Shown here: piece by piece, positions 54,085-62,482 of the stretch
Layout of the letters: each line of letters opens with the position of its first letter
Position numbering within the stretch: the stretch's first letter is position 1
Assembly: GCA_036525185.1 (NCBI GenBank)
Contig: DATDAW010000002.1
Location: 98,260 to 162,259, forward strand
Direction: 5' to 3'
DNA: 64,000 nt
Source: DATDAW01 sp036525185
Lineage (GTDB): Bacteria; Verrucomicrobiota; Verrucomicrobiia; Chthoniobacterales; DASVRZ01
Made by a program: the position numbers and the translations under genes
The notes under the pieces: generated by a model
Told to the model about the DNA's origin: nothing
Databases searched by the model: none
What the model saw: the letters and a program-made list of their open reading frames with translations, nothing else

Positions 54085-54825
54085 TCAGACGGATTTGCCT
54101 TCAGCAGAGCGGGCTGCCTTCGATTCTGGCGCAGGCGCGATCAATTCGCCTTGGAATTGTGAGAGCAACCGTTTGAGCACCTGTTCCGCCGCATGGAATT
54201 TTAAGTCATCAATGGTGGCTTTGTGCGCTGACCTCCGCCCCGGTTCGCGAGAATAAACGTAGGCCAGTCCTTTGTTATCCCATTTTCGCGTATCGATCTT
54301 GAAAGCGTCGGCAAAGCGGACGGTTTTGCCGTTGGGTAAGATCATACGGTCAGCATGCCCAACGAGCGTCTTGTTTCGGTTTACAACGAGCATCATGCCC
54401 ATGATTGCAGCCGCTGCCACCATGGCCCAGCCGATCCAGAATTGCTGTTGGATTTCGGCGGGCGTGTATTTCCTGGGCTCGGCCGCCCAGCCTCGAGGCG
54501 CCGCGTAGTCGTGCCACTGAGGCTGGGTGAGATTGGGATCGATAATCCAACCTTTTTTGCGGGCCTCAGTCATCCACTGGGCGGCGGCGCTGTCGCCCTG
54601 GGATGCCGCCTCTTTGTAGCTTCCGATAACTTCGGCGACATACCATTCCTTTTGCTCAGCGATTTTGTTCTTCTTCGGGTAACCCCATTGGCCGTCGTAA
54701 AGGAAATAACAGCCCATTGCGAGAACTGCGGCGGCGAGCAGTCCGATGCGGCGAAGGTACCAACTGGTTAGGCGACAGGTGATAATTTCATTGTCGCTGG
54801 GGTCAACGGCAGATTCGGAACTCAT
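54085..54825 (-). CDS. Two-helix membrane protein, function unknown
   Basis: A 246-residue protein with membrane helices at about 27-43 and 130-149. The segment between them contains SQGDSAAAQWMTEARKKGW, which resembles a small helical repeat. A C-terminal soluble domain holds ILPNGKTVRFADAFKIDTRK. I do not recognise a family. It starts at ATG 54825, 101 bases downstream of the DUF6600 lipoprotein gene on the same strand. Confidence 0.65.
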   Translation of the reverse strand: MSSESAVDPSDNEIITCRLTSWYLRRIGLLAAAVLAMGCYFLYDGQWGYPKKNKIAEQKEWYVAEVIGSYKEAASQGDSAAAQWMTEARKKGWIIDPNLTQPQWHDYAAPRGWAAEPRKYTPAEIQQQFWIGWAMVAAAAIMGMMLVVNRNKTLVGHADRMILPNGKTVRFADAFKIDTRKWDNKGLAYVYSREPGRRSAHKATIDDLKFHAAEQVLKRLLSQFQGELIAPAPESKAARSAEGKSV

Positions 54826-54926
54826 GCGGGCTTGTTTTCGAATTGAGCCCGCCACTATCTACGCGGCTCGCGCCTTTACCAGTCTTTTCGTGGCCGGCGA
54901 GCCGAGCCACGGCGTTGACAAATGCA

Positions 54927-57236
54927 TCAGGGGCGCTCATTCTGCGGCGCTGAAGGCGGAGGCTGGTTGCTAGGTGCTTCCTCTTTGGGCTGTTTCTTTT
55001 CGGGTCGGGTTTTTTCCGCTGAATCGCTTTTTTCGTTCTGGCGGCGAGGCTGAGGTTCCGGGCGATCGCTGTCGGATGGTCTTTGGTGTTTTTCCTCGCG
55101 CGGTCTTTGAGCAGTCTCCTTTTGTTCCTGGATGTCGGGACGGTTTTCACGTTGCGGCCGGTCGGGGTTGATCGTTTCACGTGGCTGAATGGATTCGTCC
55201 TGTTTCTGCCGTTCGGAGCGCTGCGGACGATCCGCCGGTTTCCGTTGTTCGGGTGGCGGTTGTTTCCGCTGCGGTTCGTCGGGCCGGTCTTCGCGTTGTG
55301 GACGATCAGGGCTGATGTTGTCGGCTGATGGCTGTCGTTGCGGCGGTCTTTCCGTCTCACGAGCCAACTCCTGGCGACGTTGCTCGGCCTGAACGCGGGT
55401 GGCTTCGGCTTGTTGCTGACGCTGGGCAGCTTCTTTCCGGGCGTTCTGCTGCAGTTCCTCTTCCGGTTCTTTCGGAACCGGTTTTTCTGTCTTGGCTTGC
55501 GATGCTTGCGAAGTTTCTGGCTTGGGTGGAGTGCGACGGGGATGAGCTGACGTTTCATCCTTCGGCTCGGTTGCCGATTGCCGTAGCTGATTGGAGGGCT
55601 GCGGGGGCGCTTTGGGCGGTTCCTGGGCGGGTTGTTTTGCGATGGCTTCGGACGGTTGTTTGGGAGCTGGAGTGGGTTGGACTGGTTTTTGCGTTTTCGC
55701 CTCGCGGCGCATCATTTCGCGTTCTTTTCGACCCTGATCTGAAGGCGGTTCGACTGGCTTCTTCGCTTCGACGGCCGCTTTTGTTTCAGCGGAGGCTTTA
55801 GGTTCGGCGGAGGCTTTAGGTTCGGCAGGTGCTTTCGCTTCGGCAGGTGCTTTCGCTTCGGCGGTAGCCTTCGGAACTGGCGACTGGGCCTGTCGGGCTT
55901 TCACAAGCTCCTGTTTTTGTTTTTCAAGTTTCGCTTTCTCGGCTTCGATTTTGGCGCGCTGGGCGGACTGGCCCGCTGACTGTTCCGGTTTCCGCGCGAC
56001 CGCTTTTACGATTTTCGGCTTTGGCGGGGCGACCGGTTTTGGAGGAAGCACTTTGGGCGCAGGCGGCGCCTTGGTTTGCAATTGTTGTTTGAGTTCCCGT
56101 TCCTGGGTCGGATCGATGTCTTGCCAACCGCGTTCGACCTGCGCGTTTTGAATTGTCCGGACTACTTTCGGCGTGGCGGCTGCGACGGCTCGCAACTGCG
56201 CTGGCGGTGCGAAAACTTGAAGGCGGTCACCTTCGGCGACGGTGTGGTAGCGTGCATCCGGCCGTTTTTCTTCTTCATAGTTGAGCCGGTAACGGCGGAG
56301 CCGGTTGCTATTGATGCGGTTCAACTCATCGAACTCTGGCCCGTAGTTATTTACGTCGCGCTCGTTGACGGCGAGGTTTGTGATGTTGGTGGTGCGGCTG
56401 ATGATCGTGACGTTTTCCCGCTGAGGCACGACCGCTTCACGGTAGTTGTCATGGCCGAAATCCGTTGTCCTGAGGAAAACATAAGCGGCTGGGCCGACTC
56501 CGTAATAATTGTCGGACCAGGCTTCGACTTTGACGGATACGGAATCGTCGTCAGATTCCGGCGGCAAAGGCGCCCATCCAACGTAGTCGTCGGCTGCGTC
56601 TTCGCGGGGTTCGCTTTTTCGCCATGAAACCCATGCCGGCGCCCATTTGCGGCCTGGCACCCAGACCCAACCAGTCCCTCGAACGCGGACCCAGCGTCCA
56701 TAGTGATAGGTGGCCCAGCCGAAACGCTCGTTCGAAACCCACGTGTATCCCCGGTCCGTGTAGGCCCAGTGTCCGTCCGTGTAAGGTCTCCAATCCTCGC
56801 GCTCGGCAACATCTGGCTGGAAAACGTAGCCGTACCTGTCGTCGTTGTACCAGCGACCGTCGTCGCGCAGCCGATCGTAGAAAATATCGTATGTTTCGCC
56901 TTCCGGGGCGTCTTCGTCGCTGTAGTCGGCATCGGCATCCCCCGCATCGGAGCTGGTCTGGACGGCCGTGGAGGAAGACATTTCACCGACTGGAGTGGAT
57001 TTTGATGCGGCGTCTTTTTCCTCGCGTAGCCTTTGCTTTTCGGCGTCGAGTGCCGCCCGCTCAGCGGCGAGTTTGTCTTTTTCGGCTTGCAACTGAAGCT
57101 GCTTTTCCTGGTCCTCAAGCTGCCGGATACGGTCTTCGAGTGCGTGGATCTGCGCGGAATCGTCAGGTTTTTGGTTGCAGGAAGCGAGCGCCAGAGCGGC
57201 CGCCGCCCAAATGAAGGGAAGATGTCTCTTTTTCAT
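54927..57236 (-). CDS. DUF6600-type lipoprotein with a long low-complexity tail
   Basis: A 769-residue lipoprotein. Lipobox-like LALASC ends at C20; residues about 28-78 are a charged coiled coil (EDQEKQLQLQAEKDKLAAER). Residues about 110-290 form the DUF6600-like tryptophan/tyrosine-rich domain, with WRPYTDGHWAYTDRGYTWVS and GWATYHYGRWVRVRGTGWVW. From about residue 390 to the end the chain is Pro/Lys/Gln/Glu/Ala-rich, with short tandem units of the type AKAPAE and PKASAE near 460-480 (nucleotides about 55785-55870). Function is unknown; a cell-surface or periplasm-spanning role is likely. The tail should be extended and disordered. Confidence 0.75.
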   Translation of the reverse strand: MKKRHLPFIWAAAALALASCNQKPDDSAQIHALEDRIRQLEDQEKQLQLQAEKDKLAAERAALDAEKQRLREEKDAASKSTPVGEMSSSTAVQTSSDAGDADADYSDEDAPEGETYDIFYDRLRDDGRWYNDDRYGYVFQPDVAEREDWRPYTDGHWAYTDRGYTWVSNERFGWATYHYGRWVRVRGTGWVWVPGRKWAPAWVSWRKSEPREDAADDYVGWAPLPPESDDDSVSVKVEAWSDNYYGVGPAAYVFLRTTDFGHDNYREAVVPQRENVTIISRTTNITNLAVNERDVNNYGPEFDELNRINSNRLRRYRLNYEEEKRPDARYHTVAEGDRLQVFAPPAQLRAVAAATPKVVRTIQNAQVERGWQDIDPTQERELKQQLQTKAPPAPKVLPPKPVAPPKPKIVKAVARKPEQSAGQSAQRAKIEAEKAKLEKQKQELVKARQAQSPVPKATAEAKAPAEAKAPAEPKASAEPKASAETKAAVEAKKPVEPPSDQGRKEREMMRREAKTQKPVQPTPAPKQPSEAIAKQPAQEPPKAPPQPSNQLRQSATEPKDETSAHPRRTPPKPETSQASQAKTEKPVPKEPEEELQQNARKEAAQRQQQAEATRVQAEQRRQELARETERPPQRQPSADNISPDRPQREDRPDEPQRKQPPPEQRKPADRPQRSERQKQDESIQPRETINPDRPQRENRPDIQEQKETAQRPREEKHQRPSDSDRPEPQPRRQNEKSDSAEKTRPEKKQPKEEAPSNQPPPSAPQNERP

Positions 57237-57479
57237 ACGGGGTTTCCGAGTAAGACCGGCCGCACGCCGGCGTTATTCAAGCGGCTTGCCTTTGCGTGTC
57301 GGTCAATGGCCGCTGGGCAGGCGTATTTCGATCTTTGAAGGCCTTTAAAAGAGTGTCACCTAAAGTAGTGGCTCGCGTAGGGAGAAAATCGGCCGGGAGG
57401 ACGATCTGTTGTCTGCACCAGGAATGTCAGTTGGCTTGCGCTGCGGGTGGTCTTCTGTTCAAAGTTCCATTTCTCCCCG

Positions 57480-58568
57480 ATGGCGTTCCCGTTTCCATTT
57501 ACCATTGACGACTTGTTGCGGCTGGTGGTCGAAAAACAAGCGTCGGATTTGCATTTAGCCGTCGATGCGCCGCCGATTTTGCGGGTGAACGGAGTACTCG
57601 ACCCGCTGGATATGCCGGTGCTGACGCCTGTGGATACGGACGGTTTTGCGCAAGAGCTGACGAATGATTTCCAGGTGAATCAGATCCGTGACGACGGAAC
57701 TGTGGATTTTGCAATCACGCACGGAGACGGCAATCGCTTCCGTGTGAGTGTGTTTCGGCAAAAGAGCGTTATGGGACTCGCGATTCGTTTGCTGCCAGAC
57801 AGACCGTTGTCGCTCGACCAAATCGGCGTCCCTGCGAGTGTGAAATCGCTGTTGGACCTGCCTCGCGGGCTGGTGCTGGTAACGGGTCCGACCGGTTCGG
57901 GCAAGACGACGACCCTTGCCTCAATGCTCGATGCCATTAACCGCACCAAGGCCTGCCACATTTTGACCATCGAGGACCCTATAGAATATGTCCATTCGCA
58001 TCAGAAATCGCTCGTCAACCAGCGCGAAATCGGCATCGACGTTCCAAATTTCGCCGAGGCGCTTCGCCGGGCTCTCCGGCAGGATCCGGATGTCATTCTC
58101 GTAGGCGAAATGCGCGACCTGGAAACCATTGAAGCCGCCATCACGGCCGCAGAAACAGGGCATCTCGTTTTTTCCACTGTTCATACCACAGGCGCGGCCC
58201 GGACGGTGGACCGGCTCATCGATGTTTTTCCGCCCGGCCAACAGGAACAAATCCGCGTCCAGCTTTCCATCAATCTGCGTGCCGTCATTTCCCAGCTTCT
58301 GTTGCCCCGAAAAGACGGCCAGGGGCGCATTGCTGCGTTCGAGGTGATGATCAACACGCCTTCGACCGGCGCATTTATCCGCGAAGGCAAAACATTTCGC
58401 ATCACGAACGATATCCAAACCGGCGCGAAGTTCGGCATGGTATCGCTTGACGGCAGCCTCGTTCATCTTTACCTCGCCGGAATTATTTCTGAGGGCGAGA
58501 TGCTGGGCAAGGCCCAGGATCCGGACGGTCTCCAACAACTTCTGTTGGGCCGCAAACCAGCACGCTAA
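57480..58568 (+). CDS. pilT: Type IV pilus retraction ATPase (PilT/PilU family)
   Basis: A 362-residue hexameric secretion ATPase that depolymerises type IV pili. ASDLHLAVDAPPILRVNG starts the N-domain, Walker A GPTGSGKTT begins at 136, the Asp box LTIEDPIEYVH follows, and Walker B is DVILVGEMRD. The canonical PilT motif AIRNLIRE is changed to STGAFIRE at 295-302. ATG 57480 gives MAFPFPFTIDDLL; a GTG at 57447 is the longer alternative. PilB follows 124 bases downstream. Confidence 0.88.
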   Translation: MAFPFPFTIDDLLRLVVEKQASDLHLAVDAPPILRVNGVLDPLDMPVLTPVDTDGFAQELTNDFQVNQIRDDGTVDFAITHGDGNRFRVSVFRQKSVMGLAIRLLPDRPLSLDQIGVPASVKSLLDLPRGLVLVTGPTGSGKTTTLASMLDAINRTKACHILTIEDPIEYVHSHQKSLVNQREIGIDVPNFAEALRRALRQDPDVILVGEMRDLETIEAAITAAETGHLVFSTVHTTGAARTVDRLIDVFPPGQQEQIRVQLSINLRAVISQLLLPRKDGQGRIAAFEVMINTPSTGAFIREGKTFRITNDIQTGAKFGMVSLDGSLVHLYLAGIISEGEMLGKAQDPDGLQQLLLGRKPAR

Positions 58569-58692
58569 AGAAAAAATGCAGCCGCCAATGCCAACGACGA
58601 AAAGCCCCTCCAGATTGTGACTCTGAGCCACGGATCGGTCCGTAGCCTTTCACGGTTTTGATTCCTGAACGTCCTCCCAACTCCTCCCGAAC

Positions 58693-60375
58693 ATGAACAC
58701 CAAACAGATCACCGAAATCCTGATGGGCCTCGAGGTCATGACAGCCGCCGAGGCGGAAGACCTGTCGACGGAAGTCGAATCCAGCGGCAAATCCATCGAG
58801 CAATTGGTCATTGATTTCGGTTATTTTCCTTCCACGGCCGATTTCCTAAAAGTGCTCGCTGAACAGCTGGGCACCGAGTTCTACGACCTGGAAAACGTGG
58901 AGATCCCGCAGGAAGTTTTGCGCCTGATCCCGGCCGGTCTGGCACGACTCCATCAAGCCCTGCCCGTTGCCATTCAGGAGAACACGATCTTTGTCGCTCT
59001 GGGCGATCCAACCAACGCGGAAACCCTCGACGAACTCCGCTTCGCCACCAGTCGAGACGTTCGGCTGGTAGTAGGCGATCCCGAGAAAGTAGACGCGTTG
59101 ATCCAGAAAAACTACGGCGGCGACGCGTCGAGCATGAACGACATTCTCGCCGCACTGGGCGAGGAAACCGTGGAACTGGTTGAAGGCGGCCTCAGCAGCG
59201 GCGGCTTTGACGCAGCGAATGCGACGCCGATTATTAAATTCGTCGATCTGATTTTGTATCAGGCGATCCAGGATCAGGCGAGCGACATCCATTTCGAGCC
59301 ATTTGAACATGAGTTCAAGATTCGTTATCGCGTCGATGGTGCCCTCTACGAAATGGCGCCGCCGCCGCGGCACCTGGCGTTGCCGGTCATTTCGCGGGTC
59401 AAAGTCATGGCGAATTTGAACATTGCCGAGCGTCGGTTGCCGCAGGACGGGCGCATCCAGAAAACCATCGCTGGGCGGGCGGTCGATTTGCGTGTTTCGA
59501 CACTGCCCACGCAATTTGGCGAAAGCGTCGTGCTCCGCGTTTTGGATCGGTCAACGGTGAATCTCGACCTCGAGGCGCTCGGAATGCCCGATTACATCTA
59601 TAATTACATCCTGGCGACGATCGAGAAGCCGAACGGTATTTTTATCGTTACCGGGCCCACTGGCTCCGGAAAAACGACAACCTTGTATTCGTGCTTGCGG
59701 AAGATCAATACCATCGATTCCAAGCTGCTCACGGCGGAGGATCCCGTGGAATACGACATCGAAGGGATCATGCAGGTGCCTATCAACGAGACGATCGGGC
59801 TGAATTTTGCCCGGGTGTTACGCGCTTTCCTGCGTCAGGACCCGGACCGGATCATGGTCGGTGAAACGCGTGATCTGGAGACGGCGCAAATTTCCATCCA
59901 GGCATCGCTCACGGGGCATCTGGTTTTTACAACGCTGCACACCAATGATGCGCCGGGCGCCATTGCGCGTCTGATCGACATGGGCGTGGAACCGTTTCTC
60001 ATCTCGGCGGCGTTGGAGGGAGTTCTCGCGCAACGGCTTATCCGCAAAATCTGCCCACAGTGCAAAACGCCTTACGAGCCGAGCGAGGCTCTTCTATCGC
60101 AGCTCGGGCTCTCACCGCACGAGATCGGCGACAAGGATTTTTTCTACGGCAAAGGATGTGATTACTGCAATCAAACCGGTTACAAAGGTCGAAAGGGAAT
60201 CTATGAATTGCTCGACATAACCGACCCTCTCCGCGAACTGATCAATCAACGGGCGCCGTCGATCGTTTTGCGGCAGAGAGCGATTGAGCTTGGAATGGTT
60301 ACGCTCCGGGAGGACGGCCTCCGAAGCATTTACGACGGCGAAACGACTATCGAAGAAGTGCTGAAATACACGTAG
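58693..60375 (+). CDS. pilB: Type IV pilus assembly ATPase PilB (GspE family)
   Basis: A 560-residue extension ATPase. The N-terminal MshEN-like domain (about 1-140) is followed by the N2 domain (IQDQASDIHFEPFEHEFKIR near 190). Walker A GPTGSGKTT is at 321-329, the Asp box LTAEDPVEYDIEG follows, and Walker B is RIMVGETRD. The zinc-binding tetracysteine is C454/C457 and C489/C492. It powers pilin polymerisation together with PilC. The order pilT-pilB on the same strand, then pilC after three unrelated genes, suggests a disrupted pilus operon. Confidence 0.93.
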   Translation: MNTKQITEILMGLEVMTAAEAEDLSTEVESSGKSIEQLVIDFGYFPSTADFLKVLAEQLGTEFYDLENVEIPQEVLRLIPAGLARLHQALPVAIQENTIFVALGDPTNAETLDELRFATSRDVRLVVGDPEKVDALIQKNYGGDASSMNDILAALGEETVELVEGGLSSGGFDAANATPIIKFVDLILYQAIQDQASDIHFEPFEHEFKIRYRVDGALYEMAPPPRHLALPVISRVKVMANLNIAERRLPQDGRIQKTIAGRAVDLRVSTLPTQFGESVVLRVLDRSTVNLDLEALGMPDYIYNYILATIEKPNGIFIVTGPTGSGKTTTLYSCLRKINTIDSKLLTAEDPVEYDIEGIMQVPINETIGLNFARVLRAFLRQDPDRIMVGETRDLETAQISIQASLTGHLVFTTLHTNDAPGAIARLIDMGVEPFLISAALEGVLAQRLIRKICPQCKTPYEPSEALLSQLGLSPHEIGDKDFFYGKGCDYCNQTGYKGRKGIYELLDITDPLRELINQRAPSIVLRQRAIELGMVTLREDGLRSIYDGETTIEEVLKYT

Positions 60376-61260
60376 TTACGACGCGTTCGGTCGTTTTTTT
60401 AGGATGAGCTGTACAAAATCATCCAACACGCGAATTGGCAGGTTCCAACGCTGAACGATGAGGAAAATGGTTACGCGCCGAATTTCTTCAGGCAGGGGAA
60501 TTGCCGATAGACCGGCGGCTGCTCCCACCGTTTCGACGTAACTTTCCGGGAGGACTGCCACGCCTCGCCCGTTTTCGACGCCACTGACAAGTCCCTCCAA
60601 GGTTCCGACCGCGTGAATCGGTGGCGCGGGCAGTGCCCGTTTCGACATGTGATCGAGCAACCGTCCCGTGAAGGAACAGCCCACGCGCTGGACGAGAACT
60701 CGGTGGTTTGCCGTCAGGTCTTCGAGCGAATGGAATGTGGGCGGCGCCAGCAAAACCAGATCGTCTTCAAAAATTGGCTCCTCCAACAGGATGGGATCAT
60801 TTGCCCGGCGGCTGACGAAAGCCGCGTCAATCTCGCAGCTGAGCACTTTTTGTTGAAGTGCCGTCGTGCTGGCGGTTTCCACGGAAATATCGACCGACGG
60901 ATGCGCGTCCGTGAACATGCTCACGAGTCCAGTCAGTTTCGAGGCGGCGAATGTCTCGATGGCACCGAGCCGGAGCGTGCCATTTTCCTGGTCGACCCTT
61001 TTCTTGAAGAGGCGTGAGATGTCGCCTGAGATCTCCTCCAGCCGCAGCGCAAATGGCATCAACGTTTCGCCTTCGGGTGTCAGCCGCAGACGTCGGGCGC
61101 CCCGCACGAACAACGTTACGCCGAGCAGTGTTTCGAGTCGTTTCACGCGGCTGGTGACGTTGGACTGAACGGTATTCAGCGCAGCCGCGGCCCGTGTCAT
61201 GCTGCCCAGTCGCGCCACAGCCAAGAAAACAGGCAGGTCGAGCAAGTAATAGCGGTCCAC
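60376..61260 (-). CDS. LysR family transcriptional regulator
   Basis: A 294-residue regulator with an N-terminal winged HTH (LPVFLAVARLGSMTRAAAAL, then NTVQSNVTSRVKRLETLLGV) and a substrate-binding-like effector domain; GVENGRGVAVLPESYVET is near 225. Its stop directly abuts that of the convergent pilB, and it is divergent from the DUF4406-like/NUDIX pair, which it may control. Similar regulators include CysL/CbbR types; the effector is unknown. Confidence 0.9.
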   Translation of the reverse strand: MDRYYLLDLPVFLAVARLGSMTRAAAALNTVQSNVTSRVKRLETLLGVTLFVRGARRLRLTPEGETLMPFALRLEEISGDISRLFKKRVDQENGTLRLGAIETFAASKLTGLVSMFTDAHPSVDISVETASTTALQQKVLSCEIDAAFVSRRANDPILLEEPIFEDDLVLLAPPTFHSLEDLTANHRVLVQRVGCSFTGRLLDHMSKRALPAPPIHAVGTLEGLVSGVENGRGVAVLPESYVETVGAAAGLSAIPLPEEIRRVTIFLIVQRWNLPIRVLDDFVQLILKKRPNAS

Positions 61261-61277
61261 GTTTGTTGGAAGTTGTT

Positions 61278-61292
61278 ATCTGTATTTCAGAT
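61278..61292. promoter_or_regulatory. Putative LysR-type operator (T-N11-A dyad)
   Basis: ATCTG-TATTT-CAGAT is a perfect interrupted dyad with T-N11-A form, in the 90-base divergent gap between the LysR gene (start 61260) and the DUF4406-like gene (start 61351). It is a reasonable autoregulatory site for that regulator. Confidence 0.42.
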
Positions 61293-61350
61293 GGGCGGCA
61301 TTGGGACAAATCATTTCCCCGCGATGCGGAGCGGGCCCATTTTCCGCCAC

Positions 61351-61734
61351 ATGAAAAAAAACACAGTATCTCTTTTCATTCTCGTCGCCGGTCCCTACCG
61401 CTCGGGTACCGGTGATGACCCTGTAAAAATCGAACACAATCTCCGCGAAATGACCCGCACGGCACTGGCTGTTTTCCGTCGAGGGCATCTTCCGGTTCTC
61501 GGCGAATCGCTTGCCCTTCCACTCCTGCACGAAGCCGGTTCGAAACAAACTGGCGACGCAATTTTTGACGAAATCTTTCATCCCATTTCCCGGCGTCTCG
61601 TAGCGCGGGTGGACGCGGTTTTGCGGATCGGCGGAGCCTCGCGAGGCGCGGACGAGATGGTTGAGTTAGCTACGGAGGCCGGTAAGCTCATTTTCAGGTC
61701 GGTCGAGGAATTGCCGGAGGTGACCAATGACTGA
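61351..61734 (+). CDS. DUF4406-like (nucleoside deoxyribosyltransferase-fold) protein
   Basis: A 127-residue protein. ILVAGPYRSGTGDDPVKIEH at the N-terminus has the AGPY motif, and LRIGGASRGADEMVELATEA near 90-110 matches the second nucleotide-site motif of this fold. That points to a nucleotide or nucleoside ligand. Its stop overlaps the start of the NUDIX gene by 8 bases, so the two act together, perhaps in cleaning up modified nucleotides. ATG 61351 is chosen; longer frames lie upstream in the operator region. Confidence 0.65.
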   Translation: MKKNTVSLFILVAGPYRSGTGDDPVKIEHNLREMTRTALAVFRRGHLPVLGESLALPLLHEAGSKQTGDAIFDEIFHPISRRLVARVDAVLRIGGASRGADEMVELATEAGKLIFRSVEELPEVTND

Positions 61735-62338
61735 ACGCATCCGGATTCGCGAAGTGAAAACCCTTTCCAACGACTGGTATGTTCTAAAGAAAACGACGTT
61801 TGACTATCTGCGCTCGGACGGATCGTGGCAGACAATGAGCCGTGAAACGTACGATCGCGGCAATGGGGCAACGATTTTGCTGATTAACTCCCAGCGGAAA
61901 ACGCTCATCCTCACACGGCAGTTCCGTTATCCCGCTTTCGTGAATGGGCTTGAAGACGGTCACCTCCTTGAAACTTGCGCCGGCCTGCTCGATTTCGCTG
62001 ATGCCGAGGAAACCATTCGCCGTGAAGTCGCTGAGGAAACCGGGTTTCGGATCGGGGTACCGAATAAGATTTGCGAACTGTACATGAGCCCTGGTTCGGT
62101 AACGGAGAAACTTCATTTCTTTGTCGCGGAATACGACTGTGAGAAGCGCATTTTCAAAGGTGGCGGCGAACAGGCTGAAGGCGAGGACATCGAGACCGTG
62201 GAGCTAACATTTGATGAGGCGTTTGAGATGGTGCGAACGGGCCGAATTCTCGACGCGAAAACGCTCATTCTATTGCAATATCTGCTGTTAAACGAAAGAG
62301 CCAGCCCGGATTCCCATCGCGTTGACCTTACATGGTAA
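61727..62338 (+). CDS. NUDIX hydrolase (NudK-like)
   Basis: A 203-residue pyrophosphohydrolase. The NUDIX box reads GLLDFADAEETIRREVAEET followed by G, with the same spacing as in E. coli NudK (GDP-mannose pyrophosphatase) rather than the textbook spacing. The preceding LTRQFRYPAFVNG and following YMSPGSVTEKLHFFVAEYD also fit the NudK/ADP-ribose type. It cleaves nucleoside diphosphates linked to another group; GDP-mannose or ADP-ribose are the likeliest substrates. It overlaps the DUF4406-like gene by 8 bases. Confidence 0.85.
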   Translation: MTERIRIREVKTLSNDWYVLKKTTFDYLRSDGSWQTMSRETYDRGNGATILLINSQRKTLILTRQFRYPAFVNGLEDGHLLETCAGLLDFADAEETIRREVAEETGFRIGVPNKICELYMSPGSVTEKLHFFVAEYDCEKRIFKGGGEQAEGEDIETVELTFDEAFEMVRTGRILDAKTLILLQYLLLNERASPDSHRVDLTW

Positions 62339-62482
62339 ATACAGCGGGTCGTTTTCGGCTCAGCTGCTGGTTTTTCGGGTCGACAAGGGAGTTGGGCGTA
62401 TCTACTCTTCGACCGAAAGGTTCGCTTTGTCGGCCCGTCTTGCCGGCCGATATGTGGATCTCCTAACACTCCCCCCAGAGAT

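Noticed and set aside
54803..55558. Long minus-strand open frame (251 codons) rich in Arg, Lys and Asn
   Set aside because: It overlaps the low-complexity tail of the DUF6600 lipoprotein in another frame; its composition is what the repetitive tail produces when shifted.
55785..55870. Short tandem repeats considered as a CRISPR-like array
   Set aside because: The units are contiguous, in frame and code for the Ala/Pro/Lys tail of a protein; there are no spacers.
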